A stretch of DNA of 54,599 nt from VMFW01 sp038058095 (GCA_038058095.1 JBBUBW010000044.1:1-54599), one strand, 5' to 3'. Numbered from the stretch's first letter, positions 39,997 through 48,351 are shown. Program-made: numbers and translations. The notes: generated by a model not told the origin, from the sequence alone.

Positions 39997-40608
39997 TCAA
40001 CTCAAGCTAAATTCCTTAAGCTTTTCTCTTATAGCCTTGTCAGATACCTCGCATCCAAGCATATAATCCAGCGGCTCGCGATAATCAATGCCCTCAAAAT
40101 AGGCAAGCTGTGAACGGAACAACTTCTCATTAAACTCGTTTCCAAAAACTTCAGCCGTCCGGTCAGCAATCTGGCGAAGAGAATGGTAATCGCGTAATAT
40201 AAAAAAGAGGTCAACGTAGTCTTTCCATTTTGCCCGCTGACCAAGCGCGTACGCCTTCATCGCGGAAAGCGTAATCAAATCGGGCATCTTAATAAATTCA
40301 CGGTATTTCTCGGCGTAAGGAATTTCGTGCGGATAGTGAAAGAATGTCCATTTTACGCCGCGCACCAAGAGCGTGTACTGACCTTTTTCATTCCACAACT
40401 CTTTATCGATAGGTGAAAAATCCGCGATCGTTTTCCTAATCCGGATGTTTAAAAAAGGCTTTGTAGAAAAAAGATCAAAATCAATCGAACGCCGGTGGCC
40501 GATATGAAGAGCAACAGCAGTTCCACCTACCAAACTAAATGATCGAGAAAATTTTTTCAGTAATGGAAGCTGACTCCGCTGGACATTAGTTAGTATTTCA
40601 TCGTGCAT
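39997..40608 (-). CDS. AbiEii-like nucleotidyltransferase (toxin candidate)
   Basis: This 203-aa protein has the nucleotidyltransferase core FSLVGGTAVALHIGHRRSIDFDLF, in which GG and the DxD-like DFD are the nucleotide and metal motifs. It continues with MPDLITLSAMKAYALGQRAKWKDYVDL, typical of the AbiEii/AbiGii toxin family. Such enzymes, with an AbiEi-type partner, act as toxin-antitoxin or phage-defence pairs. The start is ATG 40608 (MHDEIL). It overlaps the upstream 85-aa gene by 11 bases, consistent with coupled translation. The phage-defence role is inferred from the family. Confidence 0.8.
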   Translation of the reverse strand: MHDEILTNVQRSQLPLLKKFSRSFSLVGGTAVALHIGHRRSIDFDLFSTKPFLNIRIRKTIADFSPIDKELWNEKGQYTLLVRGVKWTFFHYPHEIPYAEKYREFIKMPDLITLSAMKAYALGQRAKWKDYVDLFFILRDYHSLRQIADRTAEVFGNEFNEKLFRSQLAYFEGIDYREPLDYMLGCEVSDKAIREKLKEFSLS

Positions 40609-40855
40609 ACTTATCAAAGTAAAGCCGAAAATAGTTGCGAATCTGCGGAAAGTAATTTGTTCGATCTCGAAATGCGTGGATGTTAAATATCTTAGCTACT
40701 CTTTTTATACCCATGATTTTAAAGAGCTCTTGCACATCCTCCCAATCACCGTAATTCAAAACTGCTTCCACTAAAGAAACGTCTCCCAGTTTATCGTAGT
40801 CTCTCGTGTACCAAACGAGATGCTTACGCCGAACGAGCTCTTGCGCGGGATTCAT
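40598..40855 (-). CDS. probable partner (antitoxin-side) protein of the AbiEii-like gene
   Basis: This 85-aa protein (MNPAQELVRRKHLVWYTRDYDKL at its start, of which MNPAQELVRRKH is the helical lead) shares the gene-pair position of AbiEi-like antitoxins: same strand, directly upstream, 11-base overlap. It lacks an obvious winged-helix signature and is far shorter than classical AbiEi, so it is a non-canonical partner. TATAAT (40862-40867) ends six bases before the ATG, and the promoter block AGTTTGTGGTATAATT is the same as that of rpiB. Confidence 0.65.
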   Translation of the reverse strand: MNPAQELVRRKHLVWYTRDYDKLGDVSLVEAVLNYGDWEDVQELFKIMGIKRVAKIFNIHAFRDRTNYFPQIRNYFRLYFDKYAR

Positions 40856-40976
40856 GCTTTAATTATACCACAAACTCAACCCCTAACCAACTCTCTCGAC
40901 CGAAAAACTAACCTGACGTTACAAGCACTCCTTGCGTTGTGCAAAATCAGAACTATTTCCATAAAGCCACTACAAC

Positions 40977-41004
40977 AAAAAACTCCCAGCCGAAAAGGCG
41001 GGAG
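40977..41004 (-). terminator. terminator directly after the DGR template repeat
   Basis: Minus strand: CTCCCGCC (40997-41004) pairs with GGC-A-GGGAG (40983-40991, one bulged base), followed by TTTTTT (40977-40982). It begins nine bases past the template repeat, so the template RNA ends here. Confidence 0.8.
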
Positions 41005-41013
41005 AAATAAAAA

Positions 41014-41141
41014 GATTTGCGGAAGACGAACTCGTACTCAGGATTCCACTTGTTCGTAGGATTCGCCCAGTTGTCGTTAAGCCACAGACCGCCCTCGTTG
41101 CGTTCCAGCTTGAAGACGTTCGGATTGCCGGAAGAGTCGTT
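41014..41141 (-). ncRNA. DGR template repeat (TR)
   Basis: This 128-bp sequence is 87% identical (111/128) to the 3' end of the 41500-43434 gene (41540-41667). All 17 differences are adenines here on the minus (coding) strand that are G or T in the gene copy. Adenine-only change is the hallmark of a diversity-generating retroelement, in which TR RNA is reverse transcribed with A-mutagenesis and the cDNA replaces VR. TR is rich in AAC/AAT codons at the variable positions (N or D in SSGNPNVFKLERNEGGLWL, NDNW, NPTNKWNP), as in known DGRs. A TATAAG (41246-41251) may drive it. It is not itself a plausible gene: the in-frame ORF starts only with TTG. Confidence 0.88.
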
Positions 41142-41225
41142 TCTGTACGCTCGCCCGCCAAAGCCACCGGAGAGCGTGATTCGCGAAAATCTTCTCCCCT
41201 GAATTTTATTCGGTATCTCGCCCAA

Positions 41226-41499
41226 AACGGAAAAATCCGCTTGAACTTATACCCTAGGCGCGCGCACCAAGTATTTTTATTTTTTAGTTTTCGACACCCC
41301 TTGCTTCACGCCCGGTCTTTAAAATTCCAAGACCGGGAAGAGCAAAGTTTTTCACACGCGAGCCGTAAAACTGGATTCGGTAGCCGGAAGCCGTAACCGC
41401 CAGCGTATTCACCTAGTACCAAAAACATTGTATCAAAAAAACGACGGCCTCGCACTTTTACGTGCGAGGCCTTAAAACAAAGTTCCAAGGGTCAAAGAA
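41226..41499. other. spacer between the DGR template and its target gene
   Basis: The spacer holds a CCCGGTCTT/AAGACCGGG hairpin (41311-41337) and the target gene's terminator (41434-41471). It also has a TATAAG candidate promoter for the template RNA. A minus-strand frame at 41306-41488 could encode EYAGGYGFRLP, but it has no start context and no homology that I can show. Confidence 0.5.
41434..41471 (-). terminator. terminator of the DGR target gene
   Basis: GGCCTCGCAC (41446-41455) pairs perfectly with GTGCGAGGCC (41462-41471). On the minus strand TTTTTTT follows shortly after. Confidence 0.85.
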
Positions 41500-43434
41500 T
41501 CAACTGCCCGTCCTTTGTCGCTCACGCTCCAAAGAACGGGACTTGCGGAAGACGAACTCGTACTCAGGATCCCACTTGAACGCAGGATCCGCCCAGTAGC
41601 CGCCAAGCCACAGACCGCCCTCGCCGCGCTCCAGCTTGAAGACGTACGGATTGCCGGAAGAGCCGCAAATTTGCTTCATACCTATATATATCCACTCATC
41701 CATTGGCTGATCTGTGTATTTGAGACGATAACGCGGTCCGGCTTCAGCCGGGCAAAGTTCAAGGCCCAGCTCGTGAGCTCGTTCGTATGTTTGCTCGGTA
41801 GTTGCGGAATGAGCAAAACCTAAATCCGCTACCGTAAGGCGAACCAACGCCTCTTCTTCGACACTTTTTTGGGTTTCAAATTCTCGGCTCTCGAGCATAT
41901 CTTTGGCATAACTTGATATTTTTATTCCCGCCGCCCTTAACTCATCCATCAGTTCTTCGGCTGTCTTACCTCCAATTTCAACTTTTTCCTGCCGAATTTT
42001 CCTTTCCGGAAATTTAGTGTAAATGTGCTCCAGATTTTCCGGCAACTTATCAAAAATCCCCGGCTCCAGTCTTCCGACATAAGCTTTAGTCTTTTCTTTG
42101 ATATCGTCCGGAGTTCGCGCGATCTCGTCGGGGTCGCACCCAAACACAATCGGCATATCTGCTTCCGGATTACGCCCCGCGCGGAGTTCGGCAATCCTCG
42201 GATCTCTTTGATATCCAAACCCCTCAATCGCGCTATTAATTTCATATAAGAAAATTAAGTCGTCTTTCACAAGCGCTTCGCCCCGCGCCGTCTTTTTTTC
42301 AATCGCCGTCAAAATTTTCATATCGGCGGACTTTTTGCGATAGTTTTCCGCTCCCGGGAGCTCCCTCATCTTCGCTTCGGCGATTTCCGTCATATTTCCT
42401 TCAAGGTTTTGCTGATTATCTTCCACCCCCCTTACTTCGCCTATATTTTCCCCCTGCATCCGGATTGCAATTCTTGGAATAGTCGGCTTGCCTTGCCGGT
42501 CAAGAGTGTAATAAACATAAAAATCTCCGCCGTTAAGTTGGGTCTCGGCAGTGGCAAATCCTTTCGTGCACCAAGCCGTGCCTTTGTTTTGAAGCGAAGC
42601 CCAGAGCGCCGTCGGGTCCGTTCCTTTCTCATACCTCACCCACTTGCCTCTCGTCTCCTCTCGCATCTCCGGCGTAACCTCTCCGGCTTGTCTGATGCCT
42701 TCAACGTATTGTCTAGCGAAAGAAAGTTTGGCGAAGTTCGCCGCCTTTTCTTTGGTAATAAGCTGGTCGAGAGGAGCGCCGGCTTCTCCTTGCGCCGCTC
42801 TTAAACGCTCAAGCATCGCCGGGTCCTTACTGGCTTCGATTATTTGTTCAACATAAGCCAAAGCTCCTCGATCTATATCTGGAAAAAGCCGCGTGCTCCC
42901 CGGCGAACGTTTAGTGAATTCACCTTTATCTTTATCGTAATCGCCAAGCCCAAGCACATTGCGGAAAGCGTAGTAGCGAAACCAAGTCGGATAAGGTTCG
43001 TTTAAGTCGGAAAGGTATGATATCCAGTTATCTAAAGATTTTTCCAAATCTTGGACGGCAATCTCGCCTCTTTGCTCCAGCTCTTCTTCTCCGTAATGCG
43101 CCTCAACGCCCATCTCTCGCGCCGCCCGTTCTTCCACTCTCGCCGCTCCTTCAGCCATCTTGTCTTTATTCGGCCGCACGTATTTCTCCATCACCATCTC
43201 TCGAAGCAACGAAAGGGCGCGCGGGCGTGATTCTACGCCGAACATTTTTCTCTGCTGTTCTTTATTGGGATCAAGTGCCAAACGCTCTAGGCGATCAAGG
43301 TAATTTTGAATCCTCTCTTCTGGATCTTGGGGTATCTTTTCGCCCGTCCGTTTTTCGGTTCTTTTCGCAGCCGATTCTACCTCTTCGGCATTATGGAGGT
43401 CGTATTTCTGTTTCAAAAACTCCGGGTTCTCCAT
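41500..43434 (-). CDS. DGR target protein (PcfJ-like/CPR family) with variable C-terminus
   Basis: This 644-aa soluble, helical protein has three parts. Residues 1-250 are charged helices. A middle domain around 280-370 has TAWCTKGFATAETQL and GGDFYVYYT, resembling PcfJ-like proteins often seen in CPR genomes. The C-terminal module (about 550-644) has LGLELCPAEAGPRYRL and WIYIGMKQI before the variable repeat (residues 590-631). Variable residues (G, Y, G, G, G, Y, D, A, F, D) lie around the fixed GLWL-W and PEYEFVFRKS frame, probably a ligand-binding surface of C-lectin-like type (inference). It ends 12 residues after VR. The -10-like TAGTAT lies six bases before ATG 43434. Confidence 0.85.
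   Translation of the reverse strand: MENPEFLKQKYDLHNAEEVESAAKRTEKRTGEKIPQDPEERIQNYLDRLERLALDPNKEQQRKMFGVESRPRALSLLREMVMEKYVRPNKDKMAEGAARVEERAAREMGVEAHYGEEELEQRGEIAVQDLEKSLDNWISYLSDLNEPYPTWFRYYAFRNVLGLGDYDKDKGEFTKRSPGSTRLFPDIDRGALAYVEQIIEASKDPAMLERLRAAQGEAGAPLDQLITKEKAANFAKLSFARQYVEGIRQAGEVTPEMREETRGKWVRYEKGTDPTALWASLQNKGTAWCTKGFATAETQLNGGDFYVYYTLDRQGKPTIPRIAIRMQGENIGEVRGVEDNQQNLEGNMTEIAEAKMRELPGAENYRKKSADMKILTAIEKKTARGEALVKDDLIFLYEINSAIEGFGYQRDPRIAELRAGRNPEADMPIVFGCDPDEIARTPDDIKEKTKAYVGRLEPGIFDKLPENLEHIYTKFPERKIRQEKVEIGGKTAEELMDELRAAGIKISSYAKDMLESREFETQKSVEEEALVRLTVADLGFAHSATTEQTYERAHELGLELCPAEAGPRYRLKYTDQPMDEWIYIGMKQICGSSGNPYVFKLERGEGGLWLGGYWADPAFKWDPEYEFVFRKSRSLERERQRTGS
41507..41540 (-). 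repeat. hairpin abutting the variable repeat (IMH-type cruciform)
   Basis: CCCGTTCTTTG and CAAAGGACGGG (coding-strand arms 41530-41540 and 41507-41517) pair over 11 bp, with one G-U in RNA, around a 12-base loop. The stem begins at the exact VR end. TR lacks it, as in classical DGRs where this hairpin helps target homing to VR. Confidence 0.75.
41540..41667 (-). repeat. DGR variable repeat (VR) within the target gene
   Basis: This segment codes for residues 590-631 of the target and pairs with TR at 41014-41141 (offset 526). The coding 3' end GAGTACGAGTTCGTCTTC is invariant between the copies, as expected for the initiation-of-mutagenic-homing region. The substitutions are A to G or A to T only. 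Confidence 0.88.
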
Positions 43435-43773
43435 GTGGATATACTAACCCAAAAATGAAAGATATTCCAAGTAGAAATACTGCTAAAAATATTCCTACGA
43501 TTACTCAAATAATCTGTATATCCGAAGTCGTCTGCCCGCCCCGTACTGAAATTTAGATCTCTTAGAGCTTTAGCTCTCCAAATTTCTAGTTTCTATTTTC
43601 ATAATTGTATTGCTCATGAGATACTATGACGCGTCATAGTATTCTTATCTCTTCTAAAGGATTTTAATTTTTATTTGTATATTCGTACTTATCTGCCCGC
43701 CCCGTACTGAAATTTGGATATCCCAAAGAGTTTAGCTTTTCCAAATTTCTAGTATCGGGGTATTCTGGTAGCA
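43435..43773. repeat. intergenic repeat cluster upstream of the DGR target gene
   Basis: Two copies of a roughly 60-bp palindromic unit (43531-43590 and 43692-43758) begin TCTGCCCGCCCCGTACTGAA. Each can form a CCCCG/CGGGG-bounded hairpin via AAATTTGG/CCAAATTT. Between them lies a perfect 22-bp palindrome (43621-43642, ATACTATGAC-GCGTCATAGT-AT). TATATTCGTA and AATCTGTATATCCG words here recur at 9555-9600 and 17815-17830. No ORF is seen. Confidence 0.7.
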
Positions 43774-45360
43774 CTATTGCGAATTCTGCGGACTCGGGCT
43801 TTCCGTCACAGCAAACCCGGCCGAAATATCCAAGCTCGTCCTGGAATAACTCTTATCTTTAGGTATTTCCGTCCAAGAGGCCTGATCAATTACACCCCCA
43901 GAGGCGCTATGTATAGTAATTGAGTTATTCGTATAGGCTAAAGTGCTAGATTTCGGCCATTGAACATCAGGAGCTACCGCTCCAGTATACCCCTCAATAT
44001 TCGCCAATAAAAAATATTTCCCCCGCTGAACAATTTTCCCATCTAACCACTTTACCGCAAAGAAATTAGATTCCACCCCATTAGAATTCTTTTTCTTTAT
44101 CGTCCACCCCGTTAAATCCACCGCCTCGCCTCCGGCGTTATAAATCTCGATAAACTCATAATCCGAAGAACTGCTCGACCCCGCCATCACCTCGCTTATT
44201 AAAATTTTCTGCTGGCTTTGATTTTGCGGAGGGGGCGGAGATTCTACCGGCGGAGTTGATATCGCCTGCGACGAGGTAGTCGAGCTCGTTTGAGTACTCG
44301 GCTGATTGGCCGTCCCCCCTCCGTTCGATTCAGAGTCGTCGCTCGAAGTCCCGCTAATTAAAACTAATTCCGAATTTTTTGCTTTAGGCGTCCCACCCAA
44401 AACCGAAGACGTGTGCCAATAAAAATCATTCAAATTTCTCTCCAACGTTTTCTTCTGATCATTTTCTCCGCCGAACCGTCCCCATCCGAAAGAAGCGTTC
44501 ACCTCGTCTACCAAATTGCAATTCGAATCAAAAAGTTTCAACCACTCTCCATTATTGGAAAGCGCTCCGGAATAAATTTTATTGGCGGAAATATTTGGCA
44601 CGGAGTTATCGTCCGTCCGCTCAAGCAATAAAAATTCCCCCGCCGACGAACCACTCGCGGAAATTTTTTCTCCATCTTCAAAAATAATTTTAATCTTCTC
44701 GCTCTGGTTTTTAATTTGCCAGCCCGCCAAACTAATTTCGCCAGAAGAATTATTTTTTATTTCCATCCACTCATCGTTCGAAGAATCTTTTCCTCCCATC
44801 CACGCAATCTCATTAAAAATAATCGCGCGGCTCAATCCGCCAACCGGCGAACCATCTGAAGAAAATGAACAATCTTTAAAAATATTTTCGGAACTTTTAT
44901 TGGCTGATGGCGTGTCCGTGCCTATCGAAACCGCCTTTTGGACCGCAGTTGGCTTTTTATTTTCACTCGCACCTAAATCTTTCTTTAATTCTGAAATTTT
45001 TCCACTCGCACCCGCCGCCGGCGCAACATTCTGCTGTCCAACTCTTCCCGAATCACTTTTCTTATTCAAATTTTGCGCCAAATCTCCAATTCCACCACTT
45101 AAATCACCGCCGCGAGCCAAATTATTTCCATTATTTGCCGTTAAATCCAGTTCGTAAATCGGTTTCGCGCTCTTGAAACCCAAAACATCCTCAAAAGTTT
45201 TATAAACTGCCGCCGAAAAATTTCCTAAAACGGAATTTTCGCCAGAAATTTTTCCGCCAAAAATCAAAACTGTCGCCAAAAAACCAGCCAAACCTAATCC
45301 AACAAAAAACTTCGGCTGTTTCCAAATTTTTTTCTTTTCGAAATTAAATTCCTCGTCCAT
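43774..45360 (-). CDS. surface protein with two lamin-tail domains
   Basis: This 528-aa protein has one N-terminal membrane helix (about 20-40, FFVGLGLAGFLATVLIFGG), a Ser/Asn/Gly-rich stem, and two lamin-tail domains (about 180-320, IIFNEIAWMGGKD and DEWMEIKNNSSGEISLAGW; and about 390-520, ILISEVMAGS and YEFIEIYNAGGEAVDLTGW). A Ser/Thr/Pro linker separates them. Lamin-tail domains mediate surface or nucleic-acid contacts. Start: ATG 45360 (MDEEFNFEKKK); the frame to 45402 starts with TTG. It is a likely outer-surface adhesin-type protein with no catalytic motif. Confidence 0.8.
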   Translation of the reverse strand: MDEEFNFEKKKIWKQPKFFVGLGLAGFLATVLIFGGKISGENSVLGNFSAAVYKTFEDVLGFKSAKPIYELDLTANNGNNLARGGDLSGGIGDLAQNLNKKSDSGRVGQQNVAPAAGASGKISELKKDLGASENKKPTAVQKAVSIGTDTPSANKSSENIFKDCSFSSDGSPVGGLSRAIIFNEIAWMGGKDSSNDEWMEIKNNSSGEISLAGWQIKNQSEKIKIIFEDGEKISASGSSAGEFLLLERTDDNSVPNISANKIYSGALSNNGEWLKLFDSNCNLVDEVNASFGWGRFGGENDQKKTLERNLNDFYWHTSSVLGGTPKAKNSELVLISGTSSDDSESNGGGTANQPSTQTSSTTSSQAISTPPVESPPPPQNQSQQKILISEVMAGSSSSSDYEFIEIYNAGGEAVDLTGWTIKKKNSNGVESNFFAVKWLDGKIVQRGKYFLLANIEGYTGAVAPDVQWPKSSTLAYTNNSITIHSASGGVIDQASWTEIPKDKSYSRTSLDISAGFAVTESPSPQNSQ

Positions 45361-45690
45361 TGGAGAAAAATTAAAAAAATTCCGATTCACCTCCCCTCTC
45401 AAAAACCTGTCAAGGGGAAAACCGGAACCTCGCTTGCCAAAAAGGTCCCCTTATCTCACGCCTTGGCTCGAGCCGAATGAGGTTTTTCATAGGTCCGGCT
45501 CGTCGCGAAAAAAATCTCATACCTATCATAATGATTAATCGAAAAACTATCAAATTGGCCGACTTATCCACAAGACTTTTAAAAAAATCTGGTGGTAAAC
45601 TTACCCGTGGAAAACAAAAACTCGTCGTAGAATAAAAAAATAAATTCTCCGCCAAAGGCGGATCCTCCTTTGGAGGACAAAACAAAAAAA
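45361..45690. other. intergenic region upstream of the ribonucleotide reductase gene
   Basis: It contains a perfect TTATCCACA (45564-45572), the DnaA-box consensus, and just before nrdJ two small hairpins (TCCGCC/GGCGGA and TCCTCC/GGAGGA). The GGAGGA may serve as a distant ribosome site. No cobalamin-riboswitch core was recognised. I see no credible gene. Confidence 0.55.
45564..45572 (+). promoter_or_regulatory. single consensus DnaA box
   Basis: TTATCCACA matches the nine-base DnaA consensus exactly, 119 bases before the nrdJ ATG. One site alone is not an origin. DnaA regulation of ribonucleotide reductase is known in other bacteria. Confidence 0.4.
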
Positions 45691-47989
45691 ATGACCCCCA
45701 GGCGTAACCACTTCAAAGAAGTTCGAAAAAGAGACGGTCGTATTGTGTCCTTCGAGCAAGATCGCATCACTCAAGCCATCACTAAAGCGATGCTCGCCGC
45801 ACAAGAAGGCAACCCCGAAGTTGACGCCGAACGTGTTTCCAATCAAGTGGTTAACGCCTTAGCTCATAAATTCGATTCCACTCGCATCCCAACCATCGAA
45901 CAGATCCAGGATACGGTTGAAACCCAGCTTATGGCCACCGGTTTCACTCAAACCGCCAAGTCCTACATCCTCTACCGCAATGAACGATCCAGAATTCGGG
46001 AAGAAAAAAGAGAAGTCCCCGAACATGTCCGCGAACTCTCTGCCCAAAGCAAAAAATATTTCCGCAACCCCTTAGGCGAATTTATTTTCTACCGCACCTA
46101 CTCGCGGTGGATCGAAGAAGAGAGTCGTCGCGAAACCTGGATTGAAACAGTTGATCGTTACGTCGGTTTTATGAAGGAAAATCTGGGAGATAAATTAAGC
46201 GACGCCGAATATAGCGAAGTTCGCGAAGGTATTTTAAATCAAGAAGCGATGCCATCGATGCGCCTTCTCCAATTCGCCGGCCGCGCCACCCGCTCCACTA
46301 ACGTCTGCGCCTACAATTGCTCATTTATCGCGCCCTCTCGCATTCAAGACTTCGCCGAAATTATATACATCTCTATGTGCGGCACCGGCGTCGGCTTCTC
46401 GGTTGAAAATCAAAACGTCCAACAACTTCCCCAAATCAAAAAACAAACTGGTGAAAAACTTCCAATCCACGTAATCGATGACTCTAAAGAAGGCTGGGCC
46501 GACGCTTTAGCTCTTGGCCTTAAAACTTGGTTCGACGGCAAAGATATCGAATTTGATTATTCAGCTCTTCGCCCCGCTGGCGCGAGATTAAAAACTATGG
46601 GTGGTAAAAGCTCCGGCCCCGACCCGCTCCATTCCCTCTTAAATTTCACCCGAGCTAAAATTTTAAAGAGGCAAGGCCGCCGCCTCTCCAACCTCGATGT
46701 TCATGATGTCATCTGCAAAATTGGCGAGATCGTGGTCGCCGGCGGCGTACGTCGCTCAGCCCTCATTTNNNNNNNNNNTCTCTGATCTCGATGACACCGA
46801 AATGCGCGACGCTAAAAAGGGCCAGTTCTATGTGAGTGAACCCCAAAGATCTTTAGCTAACAACTCCGCGGTTTACGCCCAGAAACCTGCCGCTGAAGAA
46901 TTTATGGAGGAATGGATTGCTTTAATGAAAAGCGGCTCCGGCGAACGAGGCATCTTCAATCGCAGCGGCTTAGCCAAAACTCTTCCGGAAAGGAGATTAA
47001 AAGTTTTGAAAGGTTATATCGGAGAATTAGGCACGAATCCTTGCGGCGAAATCATTCTCCAATCCCGCCAATTCTGTAATCTCTCAGAAGTCGTCTGCCG
47101 AGCTGACGATACTGAAGAATCTTTGCTTCGTAAACTCCGCTTGGCGACCATTTTAGGCACCTACCAAGCCACTTTGACCAATTTACCCTACCTCTCTAAG
47201 GAATGGACCGAAAACTGCGAGAAAGAAAGGCTTTTAGGCGTCTCTCTAACCGGCCAATGGGATTCTACTATCACCCGCCAACCGGAAATTTTAAATAAAT
47301 TAAGAGAAGAAGCCATCCGTATTAACAAAGAATATTCTAAGCGCTTCAAAATTAATGAATCCACCTGCATCACCTGCGTGAAACCCTCCGGCAATCTTTC
47401 TCAAACCGTTGACTGCGCCTCTGGTCTCCATCCTCGCCACTCAAAATATTATATCCGCCGGGTCAGAATCGCCCACACCGACGCCCTCTTTAAAATGCTC
47501 CGCGACCAAAAAATTCCCTATCACCCCGAAGTCGGCCAATCTATGGATTCCGCCACTACCTTTGTTGTCGACTTCCCGGTTAAATCTCCTAAAGGCGCCG
47601 TTTTGAAAAACGACTTAACCGCCCTCGAACTTCTCGAACACTGGAAAGCCGTCAAAGTTAATTATACCGAGCACAATCCTTCCGTCACCATCTCCGTGGG
47701 CGATAACGAATGGATTGCCGTCGCCAACTGGGTTTACAATAATTGGGAAATCATCGGCGGTCTCTCGTTCCTCCCCCGCTCTAACCACGTTTACCAACTC
47801 GCCCCCTATGAAGAGATCAATGAAGAACAATTCAACGAACTCTCCGATAAATTCTTAGGTCTAGACTTCTCTCAAATCATGGCCTACGAGAAAAAAGATG
47901 AGACGGACGTGAAGAAAGAATTAGCTTGTGTTGGCGGAGTTTGCGAAATTGAAGATATCGCCTCAGAAAAATCCGTCGTCCACGCTTAA
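45691..47989 (+). CDS. nrdJ: adenosylcobalamin-dependent (class II) ribonucleoside-triphosphate reductase
   Basis: This enzyme makes deoxyribonucleotides using a B12-derived radical. The N-terminal ATP-cone (about 1-95) begins FKEVRKRDGRIVSFE. MCGTGVGFSVE and NPCGEIIL hold barrel cysteines, TCVKPSGNLSQTVDCASGLHPRH-like blocks form the active site, and CVGGVCEIED is the C-terminal thiol pair. The predicted sequence runs in two frames because of a ten-N gap at 46769-46778. Relatives read RRSALISLSDLDD at this spot, which needs only three unknown bases (TC-N-C-TC). The true gap is then 3 bp and the gene is intact, about 764 aa. B12 must be imported or scavenged, since no synthesis gene is here. 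Start ATG 45691 is preferred to TTG 45670. Confidence 0.93.
46769..46778. other. assembly gap (10 N)
   Basis: Ten unknown bases lie inside nrdJ. The frame change across them (one base) matches a real gap of three bases, as the protein context predicts. This is an assembly artefact and not a frameshift. Confidence 0.9.
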
Positions 47990-48006
47990 CCACAAAAGAA
48001 GAGATT

Positions 48007-48045
48007 AAAAACTCCCAGTCCGCCAACGGGCAGAGGGAGTTTTTA
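48007..48045 (+). terminator. terminator of nrdJ
   Basis: AAAAACTCCC pairs with GGGAGTTTTT, followed by AATTCG. It lies about 20 bases after the nrdJ stop. Confidence 0.8.
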
Positions 48046-48066
48046 ATTCGTCTAAGATAAAATAAT

Positions 48067-48351
48067 CTAATCGCCCAAAAGCAACCGCACCGCCGCCCTT
48101 CCGATATCCGAAAGTTCTCCTCCGCTTATTTCCGTATGATTTTCATCAACTCTTATCCCGCTCCCGCTCATCCCCGGAGTTTTTATTAAATTCCCCTCGA
48201 TATAGCCGAGAACTTTCCCATCTACATCATAAACTTTATTTCCCGAAAAATACCCGAGCTTCTTGCCGTCATGATCGAGAATATCGTTCCCCTCAAACCA
48301 TCCAATTTTAGTTCCCGCCCTCATTAAATCATTACCCTCAATTTTTATCAT
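48067..48351 (-). CDS. four-repeat beta-flower-like protein
   Basis: This 94-aa protein contains four copies of a short beta unit (IEGNDLMRAGTKIGW, FEGNDILDHDGKKLGY, FSGNKVYDVDGKVLGY, IEGNLI), each G-N-x-[LIV]-x-x-x-G-x-x-[LI]-G-[WY]. This matches the four-fold 'beta flower' repeat known from phage and bacterial small proteins. The function of such proteins is not known. It is convergent with nrdJ. No promoter is clear. Confidence 0.7.
   Translation of the reverse strand: MIKIEGNDLMRAGTKIGWFEGNDILDHDGKKLGYFSGNKVYDVDGKVLGYIEGNLIKTPGMSGSGIRVDENHTEISGGELSDIGRAAVRLLLGD

Noticed and set aside
40953..41225. ORF across the template repeat as a gene
   Set aside because: It begins with TTG, has no ribosome site, is terminated by the TR hairpin region and is better explained as the DGR template; the tail after TR is unrelated to the target protein.
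41306..41488. Minus-strand ORF with GGYGFRLP
   Set aside because: The motif recalls some DGR target tails, but no start context, no TR match and no A-biased differences were found.
45410..45690. Cobalamin riboswitch upstream of the class II reductase
   Set aside because: The conserved core (GCCACTG and partner regions) could not be found in this stretch.
45691..47989. Frameshift or split of ribonucleotide reductase
   Set aside because: The frame change lies at a run of Ns and is explained by wrong gap length.
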